NCBI GenBank assembly: GCA_015903995.1
Contig: JABMDK010000014.1
Location: forward strand, 269,104 to 323,165
DNA from: Nitrospira sp.
GTDB lineage: Bacteria > Nitrospirota > Nitrospiria > Nitrospirales > Nitrospiraceae
DNA: 54,062 nt
Reading direction: 5' to 3'
Shown here: positions 26,985 to 35,718 of the stretch, in pieces
Layout: every line of letters starts with the position of its first letter
How positions within the stretch are numbered: the first letter of the stretch is position 1
Translations under genes and position numbers: made by a program
The notes under the pieces: generated by a model
Told to the model about the DNA's origin: nothing
Seen by the model: only the letters and a program-made list of their open reading frames with translations
The model's database searches: none

Positions 26985-27589
26985 TCTGAGCCCTCTTTGG
27001 GATGTAGAAGCTTGACATGTTCTCGCTCCTGCTTCTTGCCATACACATCCGTGAACCGTTCCTGGACAATGATGCCACGCTCGGTCACGGCGCTGACCAC
27101 TCCGTTGTTTTGTCCGACCCTCGTTCCCCGCCGAACGGTGTACCCATATCCGTCCGGGGTCTGGACCATGGCGGTATAGCCGTATGCCCCCCAGACAACG
27201 GCAATAAGATTGAGCTCGGTCAGAGCCACGCGTTGTAACGGTGGAAGGGTCGTGTCCGTCTTCCCCGGCTGAAGCTCCTGAATGATCGGCGCAAATGGGT
27301 CTCGGCGACCGGACGGGTCATACCCACTCCCAACCACACTGTCCGGCACGGACAGCTGAGAGGGCATCGAGGTGGTCACCCCAGACGGTGGCGCTTCTAG
27401 AGTTTGCGGAGCCGTTCTCGGGAGTTCCGGCACAGCAGGCACCCTGAGCGCATCTTGCCGCATCGGAGCGATCATCCCGGGAACGGGGGAAGATTCGGCC
27501 TGTGCCCCGGTGCCTCCTGAAAGGACGACACACGCGCAAATCACGCTGGTTCCAATGGACAGAGTATATTTTCTAGGCTTCTTGCTCAT
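26981..27589 (-). CDS. pilP: Type IV pilus assembly protein PilP
   Basis: 202 residues. N-terminal hydrophobic segment (about 9-30), then a Pro-rich linker and the conserved GRRDPFAPII motif, followed by a small beta domain (LTELNLIAVVWGAYGYTAMVQTPDGYGYTVRRGTRVG). PilP bridges the PilNO inner-membrane complex to the secretin. The usual lipobox is not obvious (nearest Cys in VICACVV), so whether it is lipidated is unclear. Two-base gap from pilO and a 4-nt overlap with pilQ. Confidence 0.92.
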   Translation of the reverse strand: MSKKPRKYTLSIGTSVICACVVLSGGTGAQAESSPVPGMIAPMRQDALRVPAVPELPRTAPQTLEAPPSGVTTSMPSQLSVPDSVVGSGYDPSGRRDPFAPIIQELQPGKTDTTLPPLQRVALTELNLIAVVWGAYGYTAMVQTPDGYGYTVRRGTRVGQNNGVVSAVTERGIIVQERFTDVYGKKQEREHVKLLHPKEGSE

Positions 27590-27591
27590 GA

Positions 27592-28239
27592 CTATTTACC
27601 GACTTGAGCCACTTTGGGAGCATTCGTCGAAGGAGATGCCCCGGAAATCGGCTTTTCTTGAGGCGCAGCGTATGCCACCAGGTCAAAGGTCGTTTGCGAG
27701 ACAATGCGTCCTTGTTCAATCTTCGGCGATCCCATCTTCAGACCCGATACGGTAATAATCCGAGGAAGTCGATTGATCCGATCGAAGAACAGGGCGGCCG
27801 TGTGATAGGCCCCGGCGACTTCCACGCTGACCGGCATCTTGATGAAGAGCTTCGACGCATCTTCCGTCTGGGTGCCAGGTTTCCATAGTCTGATATCGAG
27901 GCCCAATCGCACCCCGAGGTCAGACACCTGCTTCAGCAGCATGATTGCTTCCTCTTCCGGAGGGAGGCGTTCCTTTTTCTTCGCTAATTCAATTTCAAGC
28001 TGCTTATTGGCGGCGACCAACTCATCGAGATGCTTCACCTTGATCGTCAGGGTTTGAATTTCACTCTCCAACTTGCTGTTTTCCGCATCGAGTGCCGTGA
28101 TCGTTGCAGACTTCGGTTCTGCAATGTAGAAATAGAACCCGGCAAGCATCCCGCCGACGAGCAGGAACAAGAGTGCGGCCTTTTGTGAGGCCGGCACATT
28201 GCGAAGCGCATCAAGGTTGAGTTGTGGCAAGGCCATCAC
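27592..28239 (-). CDS. pilO: Type IV pilus assembly protein PilO
   Basis: 215 residues: short cytoplasmic start, one membrane helix (about 21-42, AALLFLLVGGMLAGFYFYI), a periplasmic coiled coil (about 50-95, ALDAENSKLESEIQTL...LEIELAKKKERLP) and a ferredoxin-like domain. Pairs with PilN to form the inner-membrane alignment complex. Start overlaps the pilN stop by 4 nt. Confidence 0.93.
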   Translation of the reverse strand: MMALPQLNLDALRNVPASQKAALLFLLVGGMLAGFYFYIAEPKSATITALDAENSKLESEIQTLTIKVKHLDELVAANKQLEIELAKKKERLPPEEEAIMLLKQVSDLGVRLGLDIRLWKPGTQTEDASKLFIKMPVSVEVAGAYHTAALFFDRINRLPRIITVSGLKMGSPKIEQGRIVSQTTFDLVAYAAPQEKPISGASPSTNAPKVAQVGK

Positions 28240-28793
28240 GATCCCTTCAGACGAAATGCCAACCGAAACTGATACAAATTAATCTTGTTTTCGACGGCTG
28301 CTTTACTCTCCTGCAGACTGATGCCGGTAAAATAGTCCGTTCGTCGCAAATTATTCACGAATTCCACCACGTCGTCGTTGGTTAAGGCCTTCCCTTCCAG
28401 CTCCACGGTATCGGATGCCAGCCCCAGCTTTGTGAGCCATACCTTGAGCGGCTCCAAGCTCTGACTTACATGGTCGAGAACCTTCACCGGACCTACTCTG
28501 GATTGCTCAAGCTGATCAATGATCCGGTTCTTGTCCTCAAGAAGCTTTTTCCGTTGCTCAAAATCCTGTACTTGCTTGACCTGTTCCTTCAACTGAGCCA
28601 CTTGCTTTTCTTTCGCTTGTTTTTCCTCCTGCCGAGCTTCAAGCTCGCTGTCCAGCGAGGCCGAATACCACCAACACCCCGCCAGCGTGACCAGAATCAC
28701 GCCGACGCCGAGCAGCCCCTGCGCCCGCACGTCATACTGAGGTTTAGCCGGCCTTCCCTTTGGCCCACCCGGAAGCAGGTTAATCCGAATCAT
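28236..28793 (-). CDS. pilN: Type IV pilus assembly protein PilN
   Basis: 185 residues. Begins MIRINLLPGG, the conserved INLLP peptide that docks into PilM, then a membrane helix (about 27-47), a strongly charged coiled coil (about 50-100: LEARQEEKQAKEKQVAQL) and a small periplasmic domain. Start overlaps the pilM stop by 4 nt. The block copied at 37391-41453 stops inside pilM, so pilN has no second copy. Confidence 0.94.
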   Translation of the reverse strand: MIRINLLPGGPKGRPAKPQYDVRAQGLLGVGVILVTLAGCWWYSASLDSELEARQEEKQAKEKQVAQLKEQVKQVQDFEQRKKLLEDKNRIIDQLEQSRVGPVKVLDHVSQSLEPLKVWLTKLGLASDTVELEGKALTNDDVVEFVNNLRRTDYFTGISLQESKAAVENKINLYQFRLAFRLKGS

Positions 28794-29896
28794 CGATCCC
28801 CCACCGCTCTTAAGGCCAGTCCGACACTGACGGCTGCCGATGGAGCCAAATCTGCGAGTAGGTTCGGGTCCATATCACAGGCTGTCACATCGATTTCGGC
28901 GAATGGGTCAGCTAGTTCGACAGGTAGTTGCATCCGGTCGCCGAGCTGCTGGATCAGCCCTTTCGCCCGAGCCACGCCACCACAGACGAGCACACGGCTG
29001 AGCTCCGCATTGGTAGTCGACGTCTTGAAATAGTCGACGGTCCGAGCGATCTCGGACGCCACTTCCGCATTCACGCTGTCCATGACGCTGGTGAACGAGC
29101 CCCCGCTTGAGTCACCTGCCCGGTCAGATTTCTTGCTCTCTTCAGCCTCTTCAAACGAGAGCCCGATCTCGCGTTGAATCGCCTCAGTGTACCGATTCCC
29201 CCCCAACGGGATATCGCGCGTAAACAACGACGACCCGGCACGGATAATATTGACGTTCATCACGCTTGCGCCGAGATTCACCAGTGCCGTCGTTTCGTCC
29301 TGTGCCATCGGATAATTAATCGCATGCATATTCTCAACCGCAAACGCATCGACATCCATGACCATGGGAACAAGTCCAGCAGCCTTGACCAGCTCGGTCA
29401 GTTCATTAATCTTGTCTTTCTTCGCAGCGACAAGAATCACCGACATGTCCCCTTGCTGATCTTCCGAGGCATCCAATGACAGGACATGAAAGTCGATATT
29501 CACTTCGTTGATATCGAAGGGAATGTATTGCTCCGCAGCCAATTTCACCTGCCCCTCCAGCTCTTCATCCGGCATCGGAGGCAGACTGATCTTTTTCACA
29601 ATGACCGCATGCCCGGAAATCGAGATGGCAACCTGCTTGTTCTTGACGTTGAGTTCCCCAAATAATTCTTGAATCGCCGACACCACGCGCCCTTCATCCA
29701 TAACCGTTCCGTCGACAATCACTTCCGGCTCAAGCGGTTTCACGCCGAACTTTTGGAGAAAATACCGCCCCTTACTTTCCTTGAGCTGAGCGACTTTGAT
29801 CGCACTGGATCCGATATCGAGCCCCACTAATTGTCGGCGAGGGGTTAGCATCCCAACAATGTCGGTTTCGAAAAGTTTTTTGAATGACGTCAACAT
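28790..29896 (-). CDS. pilM: Type IV pilus assembly ATPase PilM (intact copy)
   Basis: 368 residues, full length. Actin-like fold: phosphate-1 loop VGLDIGSSAIKVAQL, connecting LVNLGASVMNVNIIRAG and adenosine motif VLVCGGVARAKGL. Cytoplasmic, ATP-binding and recruited by the PilN INLLP peptide. AAGGTGGTAGGTAACGC precedes the ATG. Residues 1-195 recur almost unchanged in the fusion at 36805-37977 (change GELNVKNKQ to KEVNVKNKH around residues 79-87). Confidence 0.95.
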   Translation of the reverse strand: MLTSFKKLFETDIVGMLTPRRQLVGLDIGSSAIKVAQLKESKGRYFLQKFGVKPLEPEVIVDGTVMDEGRVVSAIQELFGELNVKNKQVAISISGHAVIVKKISLPPMPDEELEGQVKLAAEQYIPFDINEVNIDFHVLSLDASEDQQGDMSVILVAAKKDKINELTELVKAAGLVPMVMDVDAFAVENMHAINYPMAQDETTALVNLGASVMNVNIIRAGSSLFTRDIPLGGNRYTEAIQREIGLSFEEAEESKKSDRAGDSSGGSFTSVMDSVNAEVASEIARTVDYFKTSTTNAELSRVLVCGGVARAKGLIQQLGDRMQLPVELADPFAEIDVTACDMDPNLLADLAPSAAVSVGLALRAVGDR

Positions 29897-29911
29897 GCGT
29901 TACCTACCACC

Positions 29912-30124
29912 TTACACGACAGCCTTTCGGGCGCGAATAACTTTCTCGATTTCATCCACATTCTTTTTCGTATACAGCCGCCAGTTTCTCCAATCTCGAG
30001 CAGGTTCGGTAATGACACCTTCTCGTTCCCACCGAAAGAGCGTCGCTTTAGAAATATCGAATAAGTCGCATACTTGATAGGCCTTGAACCCCTCTACACT
30101 CGCTGTATATTTAGGATTTTTCAC
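29912..30124 (-). CDS. Small MerR-type HTH regulator (copy 1)
   Basis: 70 residues from GTG 30124, the start shared with copy 2; an ATG at 30157 would add 11 residues not supported by copy 2. FKAYQVCDLFDISKATLFRWEREGVITEPARDWRNWRLYT is a MerR-like winged helix (helix-turn-helix plus wing WRLYT), with a short basic helix after it and no effector domain. 15 nt before pilM, so it may control the pil operon and itself. Confidence 0.8.
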   Translation of the reverse strand: MKNPKYTASVEGFKAYQVCDLFDISKATLFRWEREGVITEPARDWRNWRLYTKKNVDEIEKVIRARKAVV

Positions 30125-30127
30125 GTC

Positions 30128-30139
30128 AGTATTTATACT
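30128..30139 (-). promoter_or_regulatory. Conserved palindrome AGTAT-N2-ATACT at the regulator start
   Basis: AGTATTTATACT here and AGTATTAATACT at 38209-38220 in copy 2, where it is a perfect palindrome. It ends 3 nt before the GTG and includes TATAAA, which could be a -10 box giving a leaderless or nearly leaderless mRNA. No ribosome binding site is visible. An additional 14-bp palindrome TACTCACGTGAGTA further upstream is not kept in copy 2. Confidence 0.45.
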
Positions 30140-30260
30140 AGTTCTGAAGCCTTTCAATACTCACGTGAGTAAGTATAGTCAATATGCTCTACCTGTCAAG
30201 GAAGCGGTCAGGAAGCAAACGTCACGGCAGAGAAACGAGGGCTGTTACTCCGACGGCAGG

Positions 30261-31127
30261 CTAGGTTTTATCGATATCCCGGTGTTTGAGGCCGACCTCG
30301 TATCCCAGGGCAACGAGGCCTTCTCGAAGACGTCCGGCAACCGCAACCGAGCGATGCCGTCCGCCGGTACACCCGATACCGATGGTCAGATAACTACGCC
30401 GCTCTCGCTGGAAAAGCGGCAAGAGAAACCTCAACAGACCTTCGAGATGCTGCAAGAGTGCTATGGCATCAGAGTCGGTCAGGACAAAGGCCCGGACCAG
30501 CGGATCATCTCCGGACAGTGGCTTTAGTTCAGGCACGAAAAATGGATTTTTGAGAAATCGCACATCAAACAGCAAATCGATATCGTACGGCACCCCGAAC
30601 TTATACCCGAAGGTCATGAGTGAGATCGTCAGTCGACGACCCGATGACTCCCGTCGAAACTGCTTTGCCAGCAATTCACCGAGCTCATGGACCGTCAGAT
30701 CGGACGTGTCGATGATGCGGTCAGCCCGGGACCGGAGTTCCGCGACACGCTCTTTTTCGAATCGGATTCCATCCAAAACCGGAAGATGCGGCAACAGTGG
30801 GTGGGGCCGCCTAGACTCGGAAAAGCGCCTGATCAAGACCTCCTCACGAGCCTCAAGAAAAATCACTTGAACGGCATGCCCAAGCGCTTTCACCCGCTCC
30901 AAGATACCGACGAAATCGGAAAAGAATGCACGCTCTCTGATGTCAATTCCAAGCGCAACATTGGAAATTTCGCTCTGCTGCTGGTTGCAAAGATCAACAA
31001 ACGTCGGAAGCAGGGCCGGAGGAAGGTTATCGATGCAGAAATACCCGGCATCCTCAAAGGCTTTGAGGGCGTAGGTTTTACCAGAGCCGGACAGGCCACT
31101 AATAATGACGAGATTCAGCCTGGCCAT
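30261..31127 (-). CDS. rapZ: RapZ-type RNase adapter / nucleotide-binding protein (copy 1)
   Basis: 288 residues. Walker A GLSGSGKT at residues 11-18, then GYFCIDNLP, the middle segment SDLTVHELGELL, and the C-terminal RNA/metabolite-binding domain with IGIGCTGGRHRSVAVAG. In enterobacteria RapZ controls glmS mRNA decay through a small RNA; in other phyla its target is unknown. Position after rpoN and hpf is like E. coli, but ptsN and npr are absent. Confidence 0.93.
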   Translation of the reverse strand: MARLNLVIISGLSGSGKTYALKAFEDAGYFCIDNLPPALLPTFVDLCNQQQSEISNVALGIDIRERAFFSDFVGILERVKALGHAVQVIFLEAREEVLIRRFSESRRPHPLLPHLPVLDGIRFEKERVAELRSRADRIIDTSDLTVHELGELLAKQFRRESSGRRLTISLMTFGYKFGVPYDIDLLFDVRFLKNPFFVPELKPLSGDDPLVRAFVLTDSDAIALLQHLEGLLRFLLPLFQRERRSYLTIGIGCTGGRHRSVAVAGRLREGLVALGYEVGLKHRDIDKT

Positions 31128-31297
31128 GGGGTCGCAATTGCCTCGGTCGGCATATCTGAAATATCCCTATTGGGCACTCACGATCAGCCTCACGCACAAT
31201 TCCGCGACATCGCCCGCACTGATCCCCGCTCCGGCACATTATGCGCGCTAAGGAGGGGGCCGCAAGATCTCACGAGAGGCTCACATAGGAAACGCGA

Positions 31298-31609
31298 TCA
31301 CAATCCCTTCGGTTGGGTCGGCTTATGATTGACAAGGCGCTCCTTCCATTTTCGAAACTGCGCATCTACACGGTCGACAAGGGCATCGATGGTGGCATAC
31401 ATCTCCGTCGTCGATGTCTTGGCTTGCACTCGTTTGCCGCTGACCGCACCGGTCACTTCGGCCTTATGTTGCAGCTTCTCCACTCCCAATACCACTTGCA
31501 GCGATCCGACCTTCAGCCCGTATCGATCCAAGCGACCGAATCGGGTCTCGACATAACTTCTTAGTGCTGGTGTGATGTCCATGTGGCGCCCGGTAATTCT
31601 CAGCTTCAT
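31298..31609 (-). CDS. hpf: Ribosome hibernation promoting factor, short form (copy 1)
   Basis: 103 residues from ATG 31609, with TTGGAGGTGGGC just upstream; the frame extends further but overlaps rpoN. MKLRITGRHMDITPALRSYVETRF...KVGSLQVVLGVEKLQHKAEVTG is the S30Ae/HPF fold, which binds the decoding site of idle ribosomes. It lacks the C-terminal dimerisation domain of long HPF. Follows rpoN; a 170-nt non-coding gap separates it from rapZ. Confidence 0.92.
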   Translation of the reverse strand: MKLRITGRHMDITPALRSYVETRFGRLDRYGLKVGSLQVVLGVEKLQHKAEVTGAVSGKRVQAKTSTTEMYATIDALVDRVDAQFRKWKERLVNHKPTQPKGL

Positions 31610-31653
31610 GCCCACCTCCAATTTGGATTTGGCTGGATGCGAAGCAACGGTGA

Positions 31654-33162
31654 TCAAAAAAATCGCTTACGCTGACTGGCGGATGAGATATTCAACTCGG
31701 CTCGATATTTCGCCACCGTTCTCCGCGCGATCAGTACCCCCTGCTTGCGAAGCCGGGCTGCAATTTCCTCATCTTTCAAAGGGCGTTTTCCATCCTCTTC
31801 AGCGACCATGGTCTTGATCATATCCCTGACGGAAACAGAGGAATGCATCCCTGACGGCTCATCAGCCCGTTGCAGCCCTGCATTGAAGAAAAACTTGAGT
31901 TCCAACATGCCCTGCGGGCAATACATGTACTTATTGGCGGTCACACGACTGATCGTGGATTCATGCATCCCGATATCCTCTGCCACCTGCTTGAGAACCA
32001 AGGGCTTGAGATACTGGACGCCATGGTCGAAAAATTGCTCCTGGAACTTGACGATACTGGACACCACTTTCACGATGGTCCGATTGCGCTGCTCGATGCT
32101 TCGAATAATCCACTGCGCAGCCCGCAACTTTTCATCCATATACGCTTTGGTTTCAGATGTGCCGCTCTGTCCGGAAGAAATAAGCTGTTTGTAATACGGG
32201 CTGATCCTCATGCGTGGGAGTCCATCGTCGTTTAGCAGCACCACCCACTCCCCTTCATTCTTCACCACAAATACATCAGGCACGATCACGTAGTTCTGGG
32301 TATTGGAAAACGGCCTCCCCGGTTTTGGCTCAAGTTCTCCAATGATTTTGGTGGCCTGAAAGACCTCCTCGACCGTAACGTCCAAGGCTTTTGCGACCTT
32401 GGCATACTGTTTCTTCTCCAGATCTTTCAAATGGTGCAACACGATACGCTCAATCACTGACCCCTTCAATGCTCCAGGTGGTGACCCAAGTGATCCAAAC
32501 AGATTCCGACCTAGATGTCTGAGTTGCAGCAGAAGGCATTCGGGAAGATCACGTGCACCAACTCCGGTCGGATCAAACATTTGAATGTCTTTGAGAACAG
32601 ATTCGACTTCGGACTCGGCAAAACTACTCCCGGCCACTACCTCAGCCATAGGAATACGAAGATAGCCATCATCATCCAGATTGCCGATGATCAAGCGTCC
32701 GAGTTCTTTTTCTCGATCACCCAGCCCGGACAAGGACAGCTGCCAGAGGAGATGCTCCTCAAGCGAGGTTGCTTTTGCAAGTGTTTGCTCGTACGACGGG
32801 AACTCATCTGGCGCCGAGGAATATTCCGACCCGCCGCCCCGGTGCTCCCTGCCGAAATAGTCTTCCCACCCGGACGCGGAAAACTCCTCTGGCGATCCTT
32901 GCTCTTCGCGTGTCTCCACCGCGACGTCCGACTGCTCCTGCCCGTCCACCGCAGGGGAAGCTTCAACCTTTTCCTCATTGGCCAACGACTCGCCTTCCTC
33001 GACATCGGATTGCATTTCATCCAGCAATGGGTTTTCCAGGAGATGCTGCGTGAGGCTCTGCTGGAGTTCCAGGCGAGACAACTGCAGCAGCTTGATCGCT
33101 TGCTGCAATTGAGGTGTCATGATGAGCTTTTGGCTGAGTTGTGGAACTAGACGGAGTTTCAT
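31654..33162 (-). CDS. rpoN: RNA polymerase sigma-54 factor (copy 1)
   Basis: 502 residues from ATG 33162 (GGAGAGGTATCG upstream). Region I is the Gln/Leu-rich activator-responding segment (MKLRLVPQLSQKLIMTPQLQQAIKLLQ), followed by an acidic linker (about 55-125), the core-binding domain (about 135-320), the HTH and the C-terminal RpoN box ARRTVAKYRAEL that reads the -24 element. All parts are present, so it should be functional. Ends 45 nt before hpf and starts 20 nt after lptB. Confidence 0.95.
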   Translation of the reverse strand: MKLRLVPQLSQKLIMTPQLQQAIKLLQLSRLELQQSLTQHLLENPLLDEMQSDVEEGESLANEEKVEASPAVDGQEQSDVAVETREEQGSPEEFSASGWEDYFGREHRGGGSEYSSAPDEFPSYEQTLAKATSLEEHLLWQLSLSGLGDREKELGRLIIGNLDDDGYLRIPMAEVVAGSSFAESEVESVLKDIQMFDPTGVGARDLPECLLLQLRHLGRNLFGSLGSPPGALKGSVIERIVLHHLKDLEKKQYAKVAKALDVTVEEVFQATKIIGELEPKPGRPFSNTQNYVIVPDVFVVKNEGEWVVLLNDDGLPRMRISPYYKQLISSGQSGTSETKAYMDEKLRAAQWIIRSIEQRNRTIVKVVSSIVKFQEQFFDHGVQYLKPLVLKQVAEDIGMHESTISRVTANKYMYCPQGMLELKFFFNAGLQRADEPSGMHSSVSVRDMIKTMVAEEDGKRPLKDEEIAARLRKQGVLIARRTVAKYRAELNISSASQRKRFF

Positions 33163-33181
33163 CGATACCTCTCCAGCTCCT

Positions 33182-33964
33182 CTATAACTTGAATTGCTCC
33201 CCAAGATACACAGCCCGAGCCGTCGGACTCTGCACAATAGCCTCAGGAGACCCTGCCTCTAAGATCAATCCTTCATTGATGATGTAGGCACGGTCGACGA
33301 TTGATAGCGTTTCCTGCACGTTATGATCGGTAATCAATATGCCGATCCCTTTCGCTTTCAATCGCATAATGATCTGCTGAATATCCGCGACGGCTATCGG
33401 ATCGATCCCTGCAAACGGTTCATCCAATAGCATGAACGATGGTGTGGCTGCCAGCGCACGCGTGATTTCCAAGCGACGACGTTCTCCCCCTGAGAGGGCA
33501 TAGGCCATACTCTTTCGTATATGGAGAAGATCTAACTCCTTGAGCAAGGCATCCACCCGCTGACTTCGCTCTTGACGAGCATACCCTAGCATTTCAAGAA
33601 TCGCCAAGACATTATGTTCAACCGAGAGTCGCCGGAAAACAGATGACTCCTGGGGAAGGTAGCCGATTCCCCGCCGTGCGCGTTTATACATCGGCAAGTT
33701 GGTCACGGACTCTCCGATGAAGGTGATCTCCCCTTCATCGGGTTGACACAAACCCACGATCATGTCGAAGATAGTGGTCTTGCCTGCTCCATTCGGACCG
33801 AGAAGCCCAACCACCTCACCGGCGTAGACTTCAACGGCGACGCCCTTGACGACTTTGCGCCCACGGAAGCTTTTCACCAATCCAGTTGCGCGTAAACAGC
33901 GCCCCTGCTGCGCCACAATAGGATCGACACGCTCATCTGAGTCAGCATGAACAGTCGGGGTCAT
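33182..33964 (-). CDS. lptB: LPS export ABC ATPase LptB (intact copy)
   Basis: 260 residues, with a 25-residue N-terminal extension before the ABC domain. Walker A GLLGPNGAGKTT, Q-loop YLPQESSVFRRL, signature LSGGERRRLEI, Walker B LLDEPFAGIDP and H-loop ITDHNV. Powers transport of lipopolysaccharide from the inner membrane with LptFG (not in the window). Its ATG overlaps the lptA stop. The last ~62 codons recur at 41258-41453. Confidence 0.95.
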   Translation of the reverse strand: MTPTVHADSDERVDPIVAQQGRCLRATGLVKSFRGRKVVKGVAVEVYAGEVVGLLGPNGAGKTTIFDMIVGLCQPDEGEITFIGESVTNLPMYKRARRGIGYLPQESSVFRRLSVEHNVLAILEMLGYARQERSQRVDALLKELDLLHIRKSMAYALSGGERRRLEITRALAATPSFMLLDEPFAGIDPIAVADIQQIIMRLKAKGIGILITDHNVQETLSIVDRAYIINEGLILEAGSPEAIVQSPTARAVYLGEQFKL

Positions 33965-34560
33965 GGCTGACTCGGCTCCTCTCCCTCAATGCGAACATGT
34001 GATCCGCCTTCCACCACACTCCGTTCTTCCGCCATGAAAATGGTAATTTGTTTGCCACTGACACGCGTGCCCCTTTCCCATGCTATGGGATCACCCGTCA
34101 ATACGATCTTCTCTCCGTCAACGAAATACACAGCTTTTTGGCAGGTCGCATTCCCATTCTCATACTTAATCTTGACACGATGGGCATCTCCAGTCGCTTC
34201 GATACGTTGGACAGATCGATTCGACATAGGCGATACAGCGCTGTGGTCTGTGCGAGCCGAGGGATTCCGGTGGTCCGTCCCACCTCCCGATGGCAGCGAG
34301 AGATCGCGATTTCTCGAAGTAAACAGCACAACCATCTTATCCGAGTGAACGATGAGCGGTCCGCGGGACAGCACAACCGTATCCTCAAAAATGGCCTGGC
34401 TGTCTTGATTTCGTACGGTCATTTTCTTAGAGGTAATGGTGGTTGAAACACTGGGCGCCTCCGCACTCCTCGTCAGATTCACAGAGTCCGTTGAAGGAGC
34501 TGCCGACGTGGATCCGACACAGAGGGCACTAAGAAGAAGGAGCCAGATCCACATGCACAT
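33961..34560 (-). CDS. lptA: LPS periplasmic bridge protein LptA
   Basis: 199 residues from the ATG at 34560, which starts a signal peptide (MCMWIWLLLLSALCVGSTSAA). The mature part has the beta-jellyroll pattern of the OstA/LptA family: SKKMTVRNQDSQAIFEDTVVLSRGPLIVHSDKMVVLF and CQKAVYFVDGEKIVLTGDPIAWERG. The insert at about 80-120 is longer than in E. coli LptA. Starts within the end of lptC and overlaps lptB by 4 nt. Confidence 0.88.
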   Translation of the reverse strand: MCMWIWLLLLSALCVGSTSAAPSTDSVNLTRSAEAPSVSTTITSKKMTVRNQDSQAIFEDTVVLSRGPLIVHSDKMVVLFTSRNRDLSLPSGGGTDHRNPSARTDHSAVSPMSNRSVQRIEATGDAHRVKIKYENGNATCQKAVYFVDGEKIVLTGDPIAWERGTRVSGKQITIFMAEERSVVEGGSHVRIEGEEPSQP

Positions 34561-35101
34561 CCTGTAGCACCTCAAATTCTTCCGATTCCATTCGCCCAAG
34601 CAGTCCTTGCCCCCTTACTTCCAACCCATGCCCCACGATTCGGACAGGATCCTCTGTCCGAATTTCTCGTGCCTGGTCCGTCCAGACCAAGTGGTTGGTA
34701 TAAATCGTATAGCCACTCCTCGTTTCCACAACAATGGGCGCTTGGCGATTTGCCAACCGAAAATTCTTGGTCGCAGTATCCAGCGTTCCTTCTTCCCCAC
34801 GCACAGTCACTTCATCTCCTCCTGTACCGTAGAAAGTGAGGGCGACGTCTCGCAACACCGCACGCTTATCTTGTTCAAATAGCCGAGCCTGTTTAGCCTG
34901 TACCTGCCACTGGACCACTTCCCCCTTCGATTGAGTAAAAATAAACTCCAAGATCTTGGCATCGGCTTGTTCAATCGACTCTGGAGCGATGGGGCGGCTA
35001 TTCTGAGCTGAATCGGAGTTTCTGAAGAGCAGATAGCCGAGAAATGTCGCTAACAACACACTCACGGTAAGAAGAGCCCGCCTCGCTACAAGCTCCCACA
35101 T
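34529..35101 (-). CDS. lptC: LPS export protein LptC
   Basis: 190 residues: one N-terminal membrane helix (about 8-26), then the LptC/OstA-type beta domain (LEFIFTQSKGEVVQWQVQAKQARLFEQDKRAVLRDVALTFY...VRGEEGTLDTATKNFRL). Passes LPS from LptBFG to LptA. First gene of the lptCAB-rpoN-hpf-rapZ group; a terminator at 35191-35231 separates it from rplQ, so its own promoter should lie in 35102-35190, where no strong consensus is seen. Confidence 0.88.
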   Translation of the reverse strand: MWELVARRALLTVSVLLATFLGYLLFRNSDSAQNSRPIAPESIEQADAKILEFIFTQSKGEVVQWQVQAKQARLFEQDKRAVLRDVALTFYGTGGDEVTVRGEEGTLDTATKNFRLANRQAPIVVETRSGYTIYTNHLVWTDQAREIRTEDPVRIVGHGLEVRGQGLLGRMESEEFEVLQDVHVDLAPSS

Positions 35102-35190
35102 GCTCTAGGAATTTCCACGATATAGGTTCATGACGGTACCTGGCACGATCGTAGCATGCATAGCTCGTCAAGTAAACGTCCTCGGGAAAG

Positions 35191-35231
35191 TGAAAACAAA
35201 AAGGCTCCCATGTGGTACCACATGGGAGCCT
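35191..35231 (-). terminator. Rho-independent terminator of the ribosomal protein operon
   Basis: 30-nt perfect palindrome (35202-35231, centre GGTACC) followed on the minus strand by TTTTTGTTTT. It lies about 30 nt after the rplQ stop and ends the long superoperon transcript. Confidence 0.92.
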
Positions 35232-35262
35232 CCAGACCGGCAGTTCCAGTATGTGCGTAAAA

Positions 35263-35694
35263 CTATGTTGAAGATCCAACTTCAGCGGGTGTTGGCTGAG
35301 CCGTATGGCCTTCTGATTTTTTCTTTGTGGTTAACTCTTGACGAGAAACCAATTCGATGGCCACCATTTCAGCTGCATCGCCAATGCGGCGACGAGTTTT
35401 AACGATCCTCGTGTACCCTCCGGGTCGGTCTTTGAATCGTGCCGCTACATCGCTAAACAGCTTAGACACAACAGCCTTGCTGCGGATAAAGGCTAAGGCG
35501 CGTCGACGCGCAGGGAGTGTCCCCTCCTTGCCAAGGGTGATCATGCGATCAGTAAACCCTCGTATCTCCTTAGCCTTCGCTCCTGTCGTCTCGATACGCT
35601 CTTGGTCTAACAACGAAGTCACTAAGCTCCGAAACAACGCCCATCGATGCTTCGTCTGTCGTCCAAGTTGTCGTCCCTTTTTTCTATGTCGCAC
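35263..35694 (-). CDS. rplQ: 50S ribosomal protein L17
   Basis: 143 residues. [37 protein letters not shown] is the conserved N-terminus, and [25 protein letters not shown] closes the folded domain. The last ~25 residues ([20 protein letters not shown]) are a disordered tail beyond the usual ~120. Last gene of the superoperon, just after rpoA. Confidence 0.96.
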   Translation of the reverse strand: MRHRKKGRQLGRQTKHRWALFRSLVTSLLDQERIETTGAKAKEIRGFTDRMITLGKEGTLPARRRALAFIRSKAVVSKLFSDVAARFKDRPGGYTRIVKTRRRIGDAAEMVAIELVSRQELTTKKKSEGHTAQPTPAEVGSST

Positions 35695-35718
35695 GGTAAT
35701 CCTCTTGATTGGAAAGCA

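Larger units (their letters stand above)
29310..33372 (-). repeat. Duplicated block, resident copy (lptB' to 'pilM)
   Basis: Matches 37391-41453 in order, orientation and length (both about 4.06 kb). Coding parts are about nine-tenths identical by eye with mainly third-base changes; the hpf-rapZ spacer is clearly more divergent. This copy sits in complete flanking genes (full lptB and full pilM), so it is taken as the resident one. Confidence 0.9.

Noticed and set aside
30162-30176. TACTCACGTGAGTA palindrome upstream of the small regulator as an operator
   Set aside because: Not preserved in the second copy, whereas the AGTAT-N2-ATACT site is, so it is not supported by conservation.
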